Source: Flavobacterium psychrophilum (lineage in GTDB: Bacteria; Bacteroidota; Bacteroidia; Flavobacteriales; Flavobacteriaceae). From it: a DNA stretch of 62,106 nucleotides. The translations under genes were made by a program, and so were the position numbers. Shown here in pieces: positions 17,539-26,569 of this stretch (its first letter is position 1; each line of letters starts with the position of its first letter). The stretch lies in assembly GCA_943325515.2 (NCBI GenBank), contig CALPPS020000003.1:1-62106 (forward strand), written 5' to 3'. The notes beneath the pieces were generated by a model that worked only from the letters and a program-made list of their open reading frames with translations, made no database searches and was not told where the DNA came from.

Positions 17539-19389
17539 ATGTCGAGTATAATTCAACTACTTCCTGATCATGTTGCCAACCAAATTGCTGCTGGTGAAGT
17601 GGTACAAAGGCCAGCTTCTGTGGTCAAAGAATTATTAGAGAATGCCGTTGATGCCAAAGCTACAGATATTAAACTTATTATAAAAGATGCCGGAAAATCT
17701 TTAATACAAGTTATTGATAATGGTCAAGGAATGAGCGTAACCGACTCGCGTTTGTGTTTTGAGCGTCATGCTACTTCCAAAATCCGTCAGGCAGAAGATT
17801 TATTTTCATTACATACCAAAGGTTTTCGCGGTGAAGCATTAGCCTCTATTGCAGCCATAGCTCATGTGGAAATGAAAACCAAACAAGATCAAGAAGAGTT
17901 AGGGACGCATATCATTATTGAAGGTAGTAAGTTTGTGTCGCAAGAACCAGCAGTTTTACCGAAGGGAACTTCTTTTTCTATTAAAAATTTATTTTTCAAT
18001 ATCCCCGCACGACGCAATTTTCTGAAATCGGAAACGGTGGAACAACGTTATATCGTAGATGAATTTCAGCGTGTGGCTATGGCGCACCCCAATATTCATT
18101 TCACTATGTATCACAACGGAAGTGAGATGTTTAATTTGTCTATTTCTAATTTTCGTCAACGTATAGTCAATATTTTTGCAGGAAAGACTAACGAAAAATT
18201 AGTCCCAGTAAAAGAAGAAACCGAAATAGTAAACTTGCAAGGATTTATAGGTAAACCAGAATTTTCAAAGAAAAACAGAGGCGAACAATTCTTTTTTGTC
18301 AATAATCGTTTTATAAAAAGTGGTTACCTGCACCATGCCGTTATGGCTGCTTATGAAGGATTGCTAAAAGATGGTGCGCAACCCAGTTATTTTTTATATC
18401 TCGATGTTCCACCACATACGATTGATATCAATATTCATCCCACCAAAACAGAAATCAAGTTTGATGATGAGCATGCTTTGTATGCTATTTTACGTTCAGC
18501 TATCAAACATAGTTTAGGGCAATTCAATGTTGCACCAGTTTTGGATTTTGATCGTGATCCTAATCTTGATACGCCCTATCAATATCAAAATAAAGAAGCA
18601 GATTATCCAACTATTCAGGTGGATAGTAACTATAATCCTTTTTCGGAAGAAAAGCCAAATAAATCTTTTGCATCATCTTCTAATTATAAAAAACCAGAAG
18701 TACAGCCAAGTTGGGAAAGTTTATATATTGGACTGAAGCAAGCAGGACAGGAAATTGCCGAAATGACTTTTGAAAATGATGCTGTAACTTCATCATTATT
18801 TGAAGAAACCGAAGTTGAACAAGAAGTTAAAAGAACGTATCAAATTCATAAAAAATATATTGTAAGCCCAATTAAATCTGGGATGGTTGTCATTAACCAG
18901 AAGCGAGCTCATGAACGCGTTTTATATGAAGAATTTCTAACGAGTATGACGGTAAAACACGCTTCTAGCCAACGATTATTGTTTCCTTTAGAGTTATATT
19001 TTTCTTCAGCTGAAATTAAATTAATTGCAGAATTGCAATTAGCTTTGGAAAATTTAGGATTTATTTTTGATGCTATCCATGACGATTCTATCATAGTTTC
19101 GGGTTTACCCATAACTATTACCGAAAGCCAAGCTTCCTTTGTTTTGGATGATTTACTTACAGATTTGCAAAATGGAATTCAAGACAATAGTTTTTCTCAA
19201 AACGATACTATTGCCAAATCAATGGCTAAAAGTTTGGCCATAAAAACTGGAACTTATTTAACCGAAAAAGAACAAGAGAACTTGGTGCACAATCTCTTTG
19301 CTTGCAAAGAACCAAATGTTTCACCTTTTCAAAAACCCACTTTTATCACCATGAGTGTAGAAGACTTAGATAAAAAATTTGCCCTATGA
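17539..19389 (+). CDS. mutL: DNA mismatch repair protein MutL
   Basis: GHKL ATPase and probable latent endonuclease of methyl-independent mismatch repair. N-terminal ATPase motifs: IAAGEVVQRPASVVKELLENA with the catalytic Glu and metal Asn, DNGQGM near residue 62, and TKGFRGEALASI near 93. The C-terminal dimerisation domain starts near 430. The linker is Ser/Pro/Asn rich. The stop overlaps the next gene by 4 nt (ATGA). Confidence 0.96.
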   Translation: MSSIIQLLPDHVANQIAAGEVVQRPASVVKELLENAVDAKATDIKLIIKDAGKSLIQVIDNGQGMSVTDSRLCFERHATSKIRQAEDLFSLHTKGFRGEALASIAAIAHVEMKTKQDQEELGTHIIIEGSKFVSQEPAVLPKGTSFSIKNLFFNIPARRNFLKSETVEQRYIVDEFQRVAMAHPNIHFTMYHNGSEMFNLSISNFRQRIVNIFAGKTNEKLVPVKEETEIVNLQGFIGKPEFSKKNRGEQFFFVNNRFIKSGYLHHAVMAAYEGLLKDGAQPSYFLYLDVPPHTIDINIHPTKTEIKFDDEHALYAILRSAIKHSLGQFNVAPVLDFDRDPNLDTPYQYQNKEADYPTIQVDSNYNPFSEEKPNKSFASSSNYKKPEVQPSWESLYIGLKQAGQEIAEMTFENDAVTSSLFEETEVEQEVKRTYQIHKKYIVSPIKSGMVVINQKRAHERVLYEEFLTSMTVKHASSQRLLFPLELYFSSAEIKLIAELQLALENLGFIFDAIHDDSIIVSGLPITITESQASFVLDDLLTDLQNGIQDNSFSQNDTIAKSMAKSLAIKTGTYLTEKEQENLVHNLFACKEPNVSPFQKPTFITMSVEDLDKKFAL

Positions 19390-20165
19390 TGCGAATGACC
19401 GAAACTGTAAAGCAGTTACTGATTATTAATATTATTTTTTACATTGGTTCCAATTATATTGGTGACGTAGCTTACCAATTATTTTCTTTATACTATCCAG
19501 AAAATCATAGTTTTAAATTTTGGCAACCTTTGACCAGTATGTTTATGCATGCTCCAGTATATGGAAACGGAAGTTCAGCAGGAATAATGCATATAGTTTT
19601 TAATATGTTTGCCTTAGTCTCATTTGGAAGTGCTTTAGAACATTTTTGGGGAGCAAAAAAGTTTATTTTCTTTTATATTTCCTGCGGATTAGGCGCTGCT
19701 TTATTGCATGTTGGTTTTAATTATTTCGAGTACCATCAGGCATTGTCAGCATTGCAAGAAGCAAAGATTCCCAGCGATGCCATTGCAACTATTATAAAAG
19801 AAGGAAAGTATAGCAATGAAATATTACAAAAAGTTCAAATACCAACTCTTGAACAATTATATTTTACTTTTAACGGAACTTCAGTTGGAGCTTCTGGTGC
19901 AATATATGGATTGTTAACGGCTTTTGCATTTATGTTTCCAACGGCAGAATTAGGTATTATGTTTATTCCTATTCCAATTAAAGCTAAATATTTTGTACCA
20001 GGATTACTAGTTGTCGATTTATTTTTAGGGTTCAAAGGAAGTTCTCTTTTTGGAAGCGGTGGAACAGGAATTGCTCACTTTGCCCATGTTGGTGGTGCAT
20101 TCACAGGTTTTTTAATGATGTGGTATTGGAAAAAAAATTCGTTTAATAAAAATCGTTGGGATTAG
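19386..20165 (+). CDS. Rhomboid-family intramembrane serine protease (first of two)
   Basis: Polytopic membrane protease of 259 residues. The catalytic Ser is in the canonical GxSG motif (VGASGAIYGLL, near residue 168) and the catalytic His in HFAHVGGAFTGF near 232. The early loop HIVFNMFALVSFG carries the conserved His/Asn pair. ATGA overlap with mutL implies translational coupling. Substrates are unknown. Confidence 0.92.
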   Translation: MMRMTETVKQLLIINIIFYIGSNYIGDVAYQLFSLYYPENHSFKFWQPLTSMFMHAPVYGNGSSAGIMHIVFNMFALVSFGSALEHFWGAKKFIFFYISCGLGAALLHVGFNYFEYHQALSALQEAKIPSDAIATIIKEGKYSNEILQKVQIPTLEQLYFTFNGTSVGASGAIYGLLTAFAFMFPTAELGIMFIPIPIKAKYFVPGLLVVDLFLGFKGSSLFGSGGTGIAHFAHVGGAFTGFLMMWYWKKNSFNKNRWD

Positions 20166-20168
20166 GCT

Positions 20169-21032
20169 ATGAGTATAATTGATGATTTAAAATTTCAATA
20201 TAAAATAGGTGGTATTTCCAATAAAATGATTTACTGGAATGTGGGAATATTTTTGGTATCGATTCCTTTATTCTACCAATTTAAGTTAGGTGTTTTTAAT
20301 TATCCTAATTGGTTGGCTATTTCTTCAGAGCCAAATGTAGTACTGACAAAACCATGGACTTTATTGACTTATGCTTTTTTTCATTTCGGATTTATGCATT
20401 TGTTTTTCAATATGTTGGTTTTGAACTTTTCTAGCCGATTGTTTCTTACTTTTTTTACCCAAAAACAATATTTAGGGTTATACTTGTTGAGCGCCATTTT
20501 TGCAGGTTTGTGTTTTGTGGGTACTTTCTACCTTTTGCATCAAACTTCATCTATGGTTGGAGCCTCTGCAGCTATTATGGCATTATTAGTGGCAACAACA
20601 ACTTACCAACCTTTGATGGAAATTAGATTATTATTGATTGGCAATGTAAAACTTTGGCACATTACTGCTGTGCTTCTTATATTAGATTTGTTACAAATTC
20701 AAATTGATAATACTGGCGGACATATTGCACATTTGAGTGGTGCTTTTTTTGGTTTTATTTTTATTAAGTTTTTACAAAATGGGATTGATTTAAGTAATAT
20801 AGTTAGTTTCTTAATTGATTTTTTTACTAATTTGTTCAATGAAAAGAAAAGTACTCCATTTAAAAAAGTACATGTTAACCCCAAAAAGCCTACTATAAAA
20901 AAACAAAGTACAATTGTTGTCAAAGATAAAACCCAAAAACAAATTGATGAAATTTTGGATAAAATAAGTCAATCTGGTTATGACAGTTTGACAACTGAAG
21001 AAAAAGAATTCTTGTTTAAAGCAGGAAAATAA
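20169..21032 (+). CDS. Rhomboid-family protease with C-terminal DUF6576-like tail (second of two)
   Basis: Second rhomboid, 3 bp after the first. The family frame is present (HLFFNMLVLNFSSRLF; HIAHLSGAFFGFIF), but the active-site motif reads GASA (SMVGASAAIM) instead of GASG. The Ser and His are kept, so activity is plausible. The last ~45 residues form a soluble, charged tail ending IDEILDKISQSGYDSLTTEE, a feature of many Bacteroidetes rhomboids. It overlaps functionally with its neighbour but is not a recent duplicate, since the sequences differ widely. Confidence 0.9.
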   Translation: MSIIDDLKFQYKIGGISNKMIYWNVGIFLVSIPLFYQFKLGVFNYPNWLAISSEPNVVLTKPWTLLTYAFFHFGFMHLFFNMLVLNFSSRLFLTFFTQKQYLGLYLLSAIFAGLCFVGTFYLLHQTSSMVGASAAIMALLVATTTYQPLMEIRLLLIGNVKLWHITAVLLILDLLQIQIDNTGGHIAHLSGAFFGFIFIKFLQNGIDLSNIVSFLIDFFTNLFNEKKSTPFKKVHVNPKKPTIKKQSTIVVKDKTQKQIDEILDKISQSGYDSLTTEEKEFLFKAGK

Positions 21033-21039
21033 AGTTATA

Positions 21040-22089
21040 ATGAAGAAACTATCATGGTTTAATAAAATAGTATTTGGCTTCAATATAGTGATTACTGTAT
21101 TGACTTTTGTTGCTTATATTTTACCTTTTTTGGCCCCAAAAATGTTTCCGCTACTTTCGGTTCTTACTTTGATTTTGCCACTTTTTCTTATTCTAAATGG
21201 TTTGTTTTTTATTTATTGGTTACTACAATTAAAGCGACAAGTTATTTTATCGGGTCTGGTATTATTGCTTGGTATTACTTTTTTTAATAAATTTTATAGA
21301 TTTTCTTCTAATGAAATAGAATCAGAGGAAAAAGACTTCACCGTGATGAGTTATAATGTACGTTTATTCAATCTTTTTGATTGGATACCTAAAAGTAACG
21401 TTGGAGATTCTATTTTGACCTTTATCAATGAACAAAATCCTGATATTCTTTGCATTCAAGAGTATTCTGAAAATGCTAATTTAGATTTAAGAGTATATAA
21501 ATACAAAGCTATTTTCATGGAAGGGAAAAACATAAAAACGGGTCAAGCTATTTTTTCAAAATTCCCTATTTTCAATAAGGGCGATTTCAGAATTCCAGAA
21601 GCAGGAAACAATGTTATTTATGCGGATATCAGAAAAGGGAAAGACACAGTTAGAGTGTATAATATTCATTTACAGTCAATAAAAATATCTCCTGATGTGA
21701 ATGAAATGTCAGAGCACGTTGACTCAGTAAATAAAGAAAAATCAGCACAAGTGTTTAATAGGATTCGCGAAGCGTTTAAAAAACAAGAACAGCAATCTGC
21801 TGTTTTAGTGCATCATAAAAACCAATGTCATTATCCGGTTATTATTTGTGGAGATATGAATAATAGTCCATTTTCCTATATTTACAGAACCATAAAAGGT
21901 GATTTAAATGATTGTTTTGAAGAAGCTGGAAATGGTTTTGGACAAACGTATAAGTTTAAGTATTATCCAGCACGTATAGATTACATCTTTGCCAATAAGA
22001 AAATCAAAGTAAAAAGCTTTACTACTTTCGCTCAATTTGAGAACTCTGATCATTTTCCAATAATGACTCGTTTGAGTTTTATGCAATAA
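21040..22089 (+). CDS. Membrane-anchored endonuclease/exonuclease/phosphatase-family protein
   Basis: Three N-terminal hydrophobic segments (about 8-85) precede an EEP-fold domain starting VMSYNVRLFNLFDW near residue 103. Catalytic residues are visible in ILCIQEYSE (metal Glu), ICGDMNNSPFS near 268 (Asp/Asn) and the terminal SDHFPI near 340 (Asp-His). Substrate could be DNA, phosphoinositide-like lipid or another phosphodiester. The membrane anchor with the domain outside argues against a DNA repair role. It is the last gene of the mutL-rhomboid run; its stop abuts that of the convergent wbqC-like gene. Confidence 0.85.
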   Translation: MKKLSWFNKIVFGFNIVITVLTFVAYILPFLAPKMFPLLSVLTLILPLFLILNGLFFIYWLLQLKRQVILSGLVLLLGITFFNKFYRFSSNEIESEEKDFTVMSYNVRLFNLFDWIPKSNVGDSILTFINEQNPDILCIQEYSENANLDLRVYKYKAIFMEGKNIKTGQAIFSKFPIFNKGDFRIPEAGNNVIYADIRKGKDTVRVYNIHLQSIKISPDVNEMSEHVDSVNKEKSAQVFNRIREAFKKQEQQSAVLVHHKNQCHYPVIICGDMNNSPFSYIYRTIKGDLNDCFEEAGNGFGQTYKFKYYPARIDYIFANKKIKVKSFTTFAQFENSDHFPIMTRLSFMQ

Positions 22090-22704
22090 TTATAATTGTT
22101 GTTTCTTTAAATAATCTAAGGCATATCTTCCTTCGTTGAATAATAAATCCAAAATGGAAAGATTATTCAAATAGCCATATTTTTCACCAAAAACTTGAGT
22201 AAAAGGTTCAAATACTGAAGTGTCTTTTTTTCCATTAACTAAATTGCGCAAGTCTATTTTGTCTGTAACAGTATGAAAATATTCATCGGTTTCATTATAA
22301 TCAAATTCAATCCCTATACACTTAGAAACCATAGCCATTGTTTCCATATTTAAATCCATCAAAAAAGTATGTTTTTTTTGAAAAATAGGTATAATATCAT
22401 CTTCAAAATACTCAAAGAATGGCGAAGTTCTATAAGCAGCTTCCAGTGATTTAAAATGTTGTTTTTGCCAATCAAAAGCGGTTTCTAGTTTTACTTCTTT
22501 TGTTTTTTGATGCGCAGTTTTTGAATGTTTGATAGGAATATTTAATAACTGAATACCATTTGGACTATAAATGTACATTCGGTTACGATTGGTTTGTTTT
22601 TGAAAATTATCATCCATTTCAAATGTCACCAAATCACTTTGAGCAATGGCCACAAAAGTGCTTATGGATGGAAAATAGCTTGGATGAATTAAAATATTGT
22701 TCAT
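22090..22704 (-). CDS. WbqC-like family protein
   Basis: 204-residue protein of the WbqC family, named from O-antigen clusters and with no proven reaction. Landmarks are the N-terminal LIHPSYFPSISTFVAIAQ, RNRMYIYSPNGIQLLNIPIKH near residue 40-60 and the DWQKQHFKSLEAAYRTSPFF block near 78-97. It lies downstream of lepB on the same strand, separated by a heptad-periodic repeat. Confidence 0.83.
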   Translation of the reverse strand: MNNILIHPSYFPSISTFVAIAQSDLVTFEMDDNFQKQTNRNRMYIYSPNGIQLLNIPIKHSKTAHQKTKEVKLETAFDWQKQHFKSLEAAYRTSPFFEYFEDDIIPIFQKKHTFLMDLNMETMAMVSKCIGIEFDYNETDEYFHTVTDKIDLRNLVNGKKDTSVFEPFTQVFGEKYGYLNNLSILDLLFNEGRYALDYLKKQQL

Positions 22705-22713
22705 TGGATATGT

Positions 22714-22782
22714 GTTGCGGGTTACAAGTTTTGGGTTTCGACCTGTTTTTACTCGGAACTCTTGACTTTGAACTTTTTAACT
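22714..22782. repeat. Heptad-periodic inverted repeat H4 (GTT/AAC type)
   Basis: GTT occurs at 22714, 22721, 22728 and 22735, exactly 7 nt apart. The mirrored arm has AACT, GACT, AACT and AACT at 22757, 22764, 22771 and 22779 (7, 7, 8 nt). The element spans the spacer between lepB and the wbqC-like gene and its right end overlaps the last codon and stop of lepB. Its sequence differs from H2/H5/H7 but the design is the same. Confidence 0.68.
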
Positions 22783-24331
22783 ACGCTTTAGCGTTTTTTC
22801 TTTTCTTCCAAAAATAATCACCAAGAACATATAACGTTACCAATCCTAAAAAATACTTGAAATAGGATTCTGGTTGTCCATCACCACTGACTGTTGTGAA
22901 AAGTCTTTCCCAACGTATTTTATGAATTCCTTTGCCATGAGTATCCCAACTTAACCAAATGAAAACAGGTTTTCCTACGATGTGGTCTTCAGGAACATAT
23001 CCCCAATAGCGACTGTCTTCAGAATTATGTCGATTATCTCCCATCATCCAGTAGTAGTTTTGTTGGAAAGTGTAGTCAGTTGCTTTTTTGTTGTCAATAT
23101 ATATATCATCACCAACTACTTTTAAGTCATGTTTTTCATAAACCGAAATAATTCTTTTATAATAGGGTAACGAATTCAAATTTAATGCAACTGTTTTTCC
23201 AGCTTCAGGAATATAAATAGGACCAAGGTTATCTGCATTCCAATCAGGATTATGACTAAAAATATTAGATTCGCCTTCTTTTGATACTATACGAGATACA
23301 GATTTTATGCCAGTTATATTTTTTAATCGTCCTGCCGCTTCTGCGGTAAGTGCTCTCAAAATTAGTGTATCTCTAGTTTCATTTTTAAATCCTCCCCCAT
23401 CTGTTGATCCTATATCTTGTAGTACATATTCAAAATCAATTGGCGTATTCATATCATAGGTTACATAATAGGAATATTGAGGTTTGGCTCTTTCTGGCAA
23501 GATTAATTCTTTACCATTAATAAAAACCACACCATTTTTTATTTGTAAAGAATCGCCTGGAGTTCCTTGACAGCGTTTTACATAGTTTGATTTTTTGTCA
23601 ATAGGTTTAACAATACTTCTTCCTGAGGTATCAAAGAATTTGTATACAGTATCAGCTGGCCAATTGAAAACTACAATATCATTTTTCTTAATTTTTTGGA
23701 AACCAGGAAAACGGAAGTAAGGTATCTGTGGCCAACTTAAATAAGATTTCTTTTTTATAACTGGTAAGGTATCATGCACCATTGGTGCGGCAACTGCTGT
23801 CATTGGAGTTCTTGCACCATAATGAAACTTACTTACAAAAAGGAAATCACCTATTAACAATGATTTTTCCAAAGATGCCGTTGGAATTGTAAAGGGTTGC
23901 ATTACATACGTATGCACCAAAGTAGCGACCACAACGGCAAAAAGTATAGAACTTATAGTGTCGCCTGTTTTAGTAACAGCTACTAAACTTCGGTCAGAGA
24001 TATACTTTACATCTTGAGTATAATTGATATAATAAATATAAAATCCGAAAGTAAAAATTCCTAACCAAGTGTCAGCAGTTGATTTCTTCCCAAAACTTCT
24101 TAAAGTCTCTACCCATACCACTGGAAACATAATTAAGTTGATTACAGGTATAAAAAGCAATAGTGTCCAAAGAGTTGAACGTCCTATTATTTTCATTAAA
24201 ACAATAGAATTGTATACAGGCACAAAGGCTTCCCATCTTTTTCTTCCTGCTTTTTCATATAATTTCCAAGTTCCTAAACCATGAATAATTTGAACTGCTA
24301 AGAAAAATATAAACCATTGAAATAGTGTCAT
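22781..24331 (-). CDS. lepB: Signal peptidase I, large Bacteroidetes form
   Basis: Inner-membrane protease that removes signal peptides of secreted proteins. Several N-terminal helices (to about residue 155) precede the periplasmic catalytic domain. The Ser box reads IPTASLEKSLLIGDFLFVSK near 150-170 (Leu in place of the usual Met after Ser). The Lys box is YVKRCQGTPGDSL near 250, and GDNRHNSEDSRYWGYV near 435 is box E. At 516 residues it is about twice the proteobacterial length because of insertions between boxes, normal for this phylum. It lies in the series parA-parB-DUF5683-dapB-lepB. Confidence 0.95.
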   Translation of the reverse strand: MTLFQWFIFFLAVQIIHGLGTWKLYEKAGRKRWEAFVPVYNSIVLMKIIGRSTLWTLLLFIPVINLIMFPVVWVETLRSFGKKSTADTWLGIFTFGFYIYYINYTQDVKYISDRSLVAVTKTGDTISSILFAVVVATLVHTYVMQPFTIPTASLEKSLLIGDFLFVSKFHYGARTPMTAVAAPMVHDTLPVIKKKSYLSWPQIPYFRFPGFQKIKKNDIVVFNWPADTVYKFFDTSGRSIVKPIDKKSNYVKRCQGTPGDSLQIKNGVVFINGKELILPERAKPQYSYYVTYDMNTPIDFEYVLQDIGSTDGGGFKNETRDTLILRALTAEAAGRLKNITGIKSVSRIVSKEGESNIFSHNPDWNADNLGPIYIPEAGKTVALNLNSLPYYKRIISVYEKHDLKVVGDDIYIDNKKATDYTFQQNYYWMMGDNRHNSEDSRYWGYVPEDHIVGKPVFIWLSWDTHGKGIHKIRWERLFTTVSGDGQPESYFKYFLGLVTLYVLGDYFWKKRKNAKA

Positions 24332-24399
24332 AATGATAAGTTTAAAAGTTTATGTATGTTTATATAAAGATTTGTTACAGTTTTCGAAATTTGTTATTT

Positions 24400-25107
24400 T
24401 TAAATGGAATGTAAATTTAATACATCCTTCATAGTGAATACTCCTTTTTTGCCAATAATCCATTCGGCTGCTATTATGGAACCTAAAGCAAATCCTTCTC
24501 GGTTATGGGCTACATGTTTGATTTCTATAAAATCAATTTCAGAATTATAGATAATGGTGTGTGTACCAGGAATATTTTCTTTTCGCTTCACTTCTATAAA
24601 TAAGTCATCTTCTTTTGGATTTTCAATAGACCAATCATTTTTATCAGTATAATTGATAATAGTGTTGGCAAGTGTAATGGCTGTTCCGCTCGGTTTGTCA
24701 AGTTTTTGAGTATGATGAATTTCTTCCATTGAAACCTTATACTTTTTAAATTTTGACATTAGTTTTGCTAAATAGTCATTCAATTCAAAGAATAAATTAA
24801 CACCCAAGCTAAAATTGGAACTATAAAGGAATGAGCCATTTTTACTTTCACATAGTTTAACCATTTCATTGTAATGATTAAGCCAACCTGTTGTGCCTGA
24901 AACTACAGGAATTCCATGATTGATACATGTAGAAATATTTTCAACAACAACGTTTGGAGCACTAAAATCAATGGCAACATCAGCATTTACTAGTCCTTCA
25001 AAAGTATTGGAACTGGTTTTTCTAAGTACAATTTCGTGTCCTCTTTCCAAAGCAATTTTTTCAATTACTTTGCCCATTTTCCCATATCCAAGCAAGGCTA
25101 TTTTCAT
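24400..25107 (-). CDS. dapB: 4-hydroxy-tetrahydrodipicolinate reductase
   Basis: NAD(P)H-dependent reductase of the lysine/diaminopimelate pathway. The Rossmann motif GYGKMGKVIE is at residues 7-16, the nucleotide loop SGTTGW near 91, the catalytic EIHHTQKLDKPSGTA near 130-145 and the C-terminal HVAHNREGFALGS. Length 235 is at the short end but common in Bacteroidetes. Its start is directly next to the stop of the DUF5683 gene, so they are co-transcribed. Confidence 0.95.
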   Translation of the reverse strand: MKIALLGYGKMGKVIEKIALERGHEIVLRKTSSNTFEGLVNADVAIDFSAPNVVVENISTCINHGIPVVSGTTGWLNHYNEMVKLCESKNGSFLYSSNFSLGVNLFFELNDYLAKLMSKFKKYKVSMEEIHHTQKLDKPSGTAITLANTIINYTDKNDWSIENPKEDDLFIEVKRKENIPGTHTIIYNSEIDFIEIKHVAHNREGFALGSIIAAEWIIGKKGVFTMKDVLNLHSI

Positions 25108-25665
25108 CTAAAATCTATAATTAAAAGTCAATCCAATATTTGGTTTTGCGTTGATTTCATTTTGATAAACATCTGGAGCAAATGATAATTTGTCACTAAC
25201 ATTAAATTGTGTTAGATGGGCATCAATATTGGCATCAACAATATTTAAAATATAAAAGCCAACACTAACCAAAAGTGATAAATCTCTATTTCGTTGATAA
25301 AATCGTTGCGCTGCTATCAATCTGGAATCGTCAAGATATTGATATTGGTCATCACTATAACCTGCCAAACGTCTTTTATAAGCATCGCGATAGCTGTGAT
25401 ATTTTTTGTTGTTATCAATATAAAAATACAAACTTGTTCCTATTGCACCATATACTAAAGGTATTTTCCAATATTTTTTATTGTAGGCTTGTCCTAAACC
25501 TGGAACAATAGCCGAATAAAAAGCCGCTTTTGAAGGGGTAAGTGGATCTATATCTTTTGATTTCAAAGTGTCTTTTACAGCTAGTGCACTTACTATTTCC
25601 TGAGAAAAAATGTTTTGATTTCCTAATAGAAAAAAGAGAATAAGTATGTAAAACTGCTTATTCAC
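25108..25665 (-). CDS. DUF5683 family protein
   Basis: 185 residues with a signal peptide (ILILFFLLGNQNIFSQ) and the DUF5683 core: PSKAAFYSAIVPGLGQAYNKKYWKIP near 43-68, then two hydrophobic segments. Function unknown. Its ATG overlaps the parB stop by one nucleotide and its stop abuts dapB. The link of this exported protein with parAB is conserved in flavobacteria as far as I know, without a known reason. Confidence 0.85.
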   Translation of the reverse strand: MNKQFYILILFFLLGNQNIFSQEIVSALAVKDTLKSKDIDPLTPSKAAFYSAIVPGLGQAYNKKYWKIPLVYGAIGTSLYFYIDNNKKYHSYRDAYKRRLAGYSDDQYQYLDDSRLIAAQRFYQRNRDLSLLVSVGFYILNIVDANIDAHLTQFNVSDKLSFAPDVYQNEINAKPNIGLTFNYRF

Positions 25666-26564
25666 TAACCTTTTATAAGTTTAATAATGCGATTAAAATC
25701 TTCTTCAGAGTGAAATGGTATGGTAATTTTCCCTTTATTATTTGCAACTATTTTAACCTCTACTTTAGCACCAAAAAAATTGGCAAATGATTTTTTTTGC
25801 TCTTCAGCTATAGAGAATGTGGTAGTTTTTTTAACTTTTGCTACAACAGGTTTTAGGCTTTCGTGATAGTTTTTTACTAAAGTTTCCGTATCACGAACAG
25901 AAAGATTTTGACTTACAATCTTTTGGTAAATAGCTGTTTGAACTTCTTGGTCTTCAATGTTAATAATGGCTCGGCCATGTCCCATACTGATAAATCCATC
26001 TCTAATTCCGGTTTGAATTATTGGATCTAATTTCAATAATCTCAAATAGTTGGCAATAGTTGAACGCTTTTTTCCAACGCGTTCACTCATTTGTTCTTGT
26101 GTCAATTGAATTTCGTCAATTAATCTTTGATAAGAAAGCGCAATCTCTATAGGATCTAAATCGTGTCGTTGAATATTTTCGACTAGTGCCATGATTAATG
26201 ACTCATTATCATTGGCAATTCTAATGTAAGCAGGAATAGTTTTTAATCCTGCCACTTTTGAGGCGCGCAAACGGCGTTCTCCAGATATTAATTGGTATTT
26301 ATTAAAATCTAATTTTCGAACAGTAATAGGCTGTATAACCCCCAATTCTTTGATAGAAGAAGCTAACTCTTGTATAGAATCTTCGTTGAAATTTGTTCTT
26401 GGTTGAAACGGATTAATGGCAATAACCTCAATGTCTAACTCTATGATGTTACCAACTACTTTATCAGCATTTTTATCATTAACAGATTTGATATCGTTTT
26501 CTGGGTCTTTCAAAAGTGCAGATAAACCTCTTCCTAATGCTTGTTTCTTTATAGCTTTTGCCAT
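25665..26564 (-). CDS. parB: Chromosome-partitioning protein ParB
   Basis: CTP-dependent DNA clamp that loads at parS. N-terminal LGRGLSALL motif (residues 10-18), the CTP-binding NPFQPRTNF near 52 and GERRLRASKVAGL near 95, and an HTH region near 135-185 including RVGKKRSTIANYLRLLKL. A C-terminal dimer domain ends at 299. It lies 5 bp after parA. No parS-like TGTTTCACGTGAAACA palindrome was seen in this window. Confidence 0.95.
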   Translation of the reverse strand: MAKAIKKQALGRGLSALLKDPENDIKSVNDKNADKVVGNIIELDIEVIAINPFQPRTNFNEDSIQELASSIKELGVIQPITVRKLDFNKYQLISGERRLRASKVAGLKTIPAYIRIANDNESLIMALVENIQRHDLDPIEIALSYQRLIDEIQLTQEQMSERVGKKRSTIANYLRLLKLDPIIQTGIRDGFISMGHGRAIINIEDQEVQTAIYQKIVSQNLSVRDTETLVKNYHESLKPVVAKVKKTTTFSIAEEQKKSFANFFGAKVEVKIVANNKGKITIPFHSEEDFNRIIKLIKG

Positions 26565-26569
26565 AGGGA

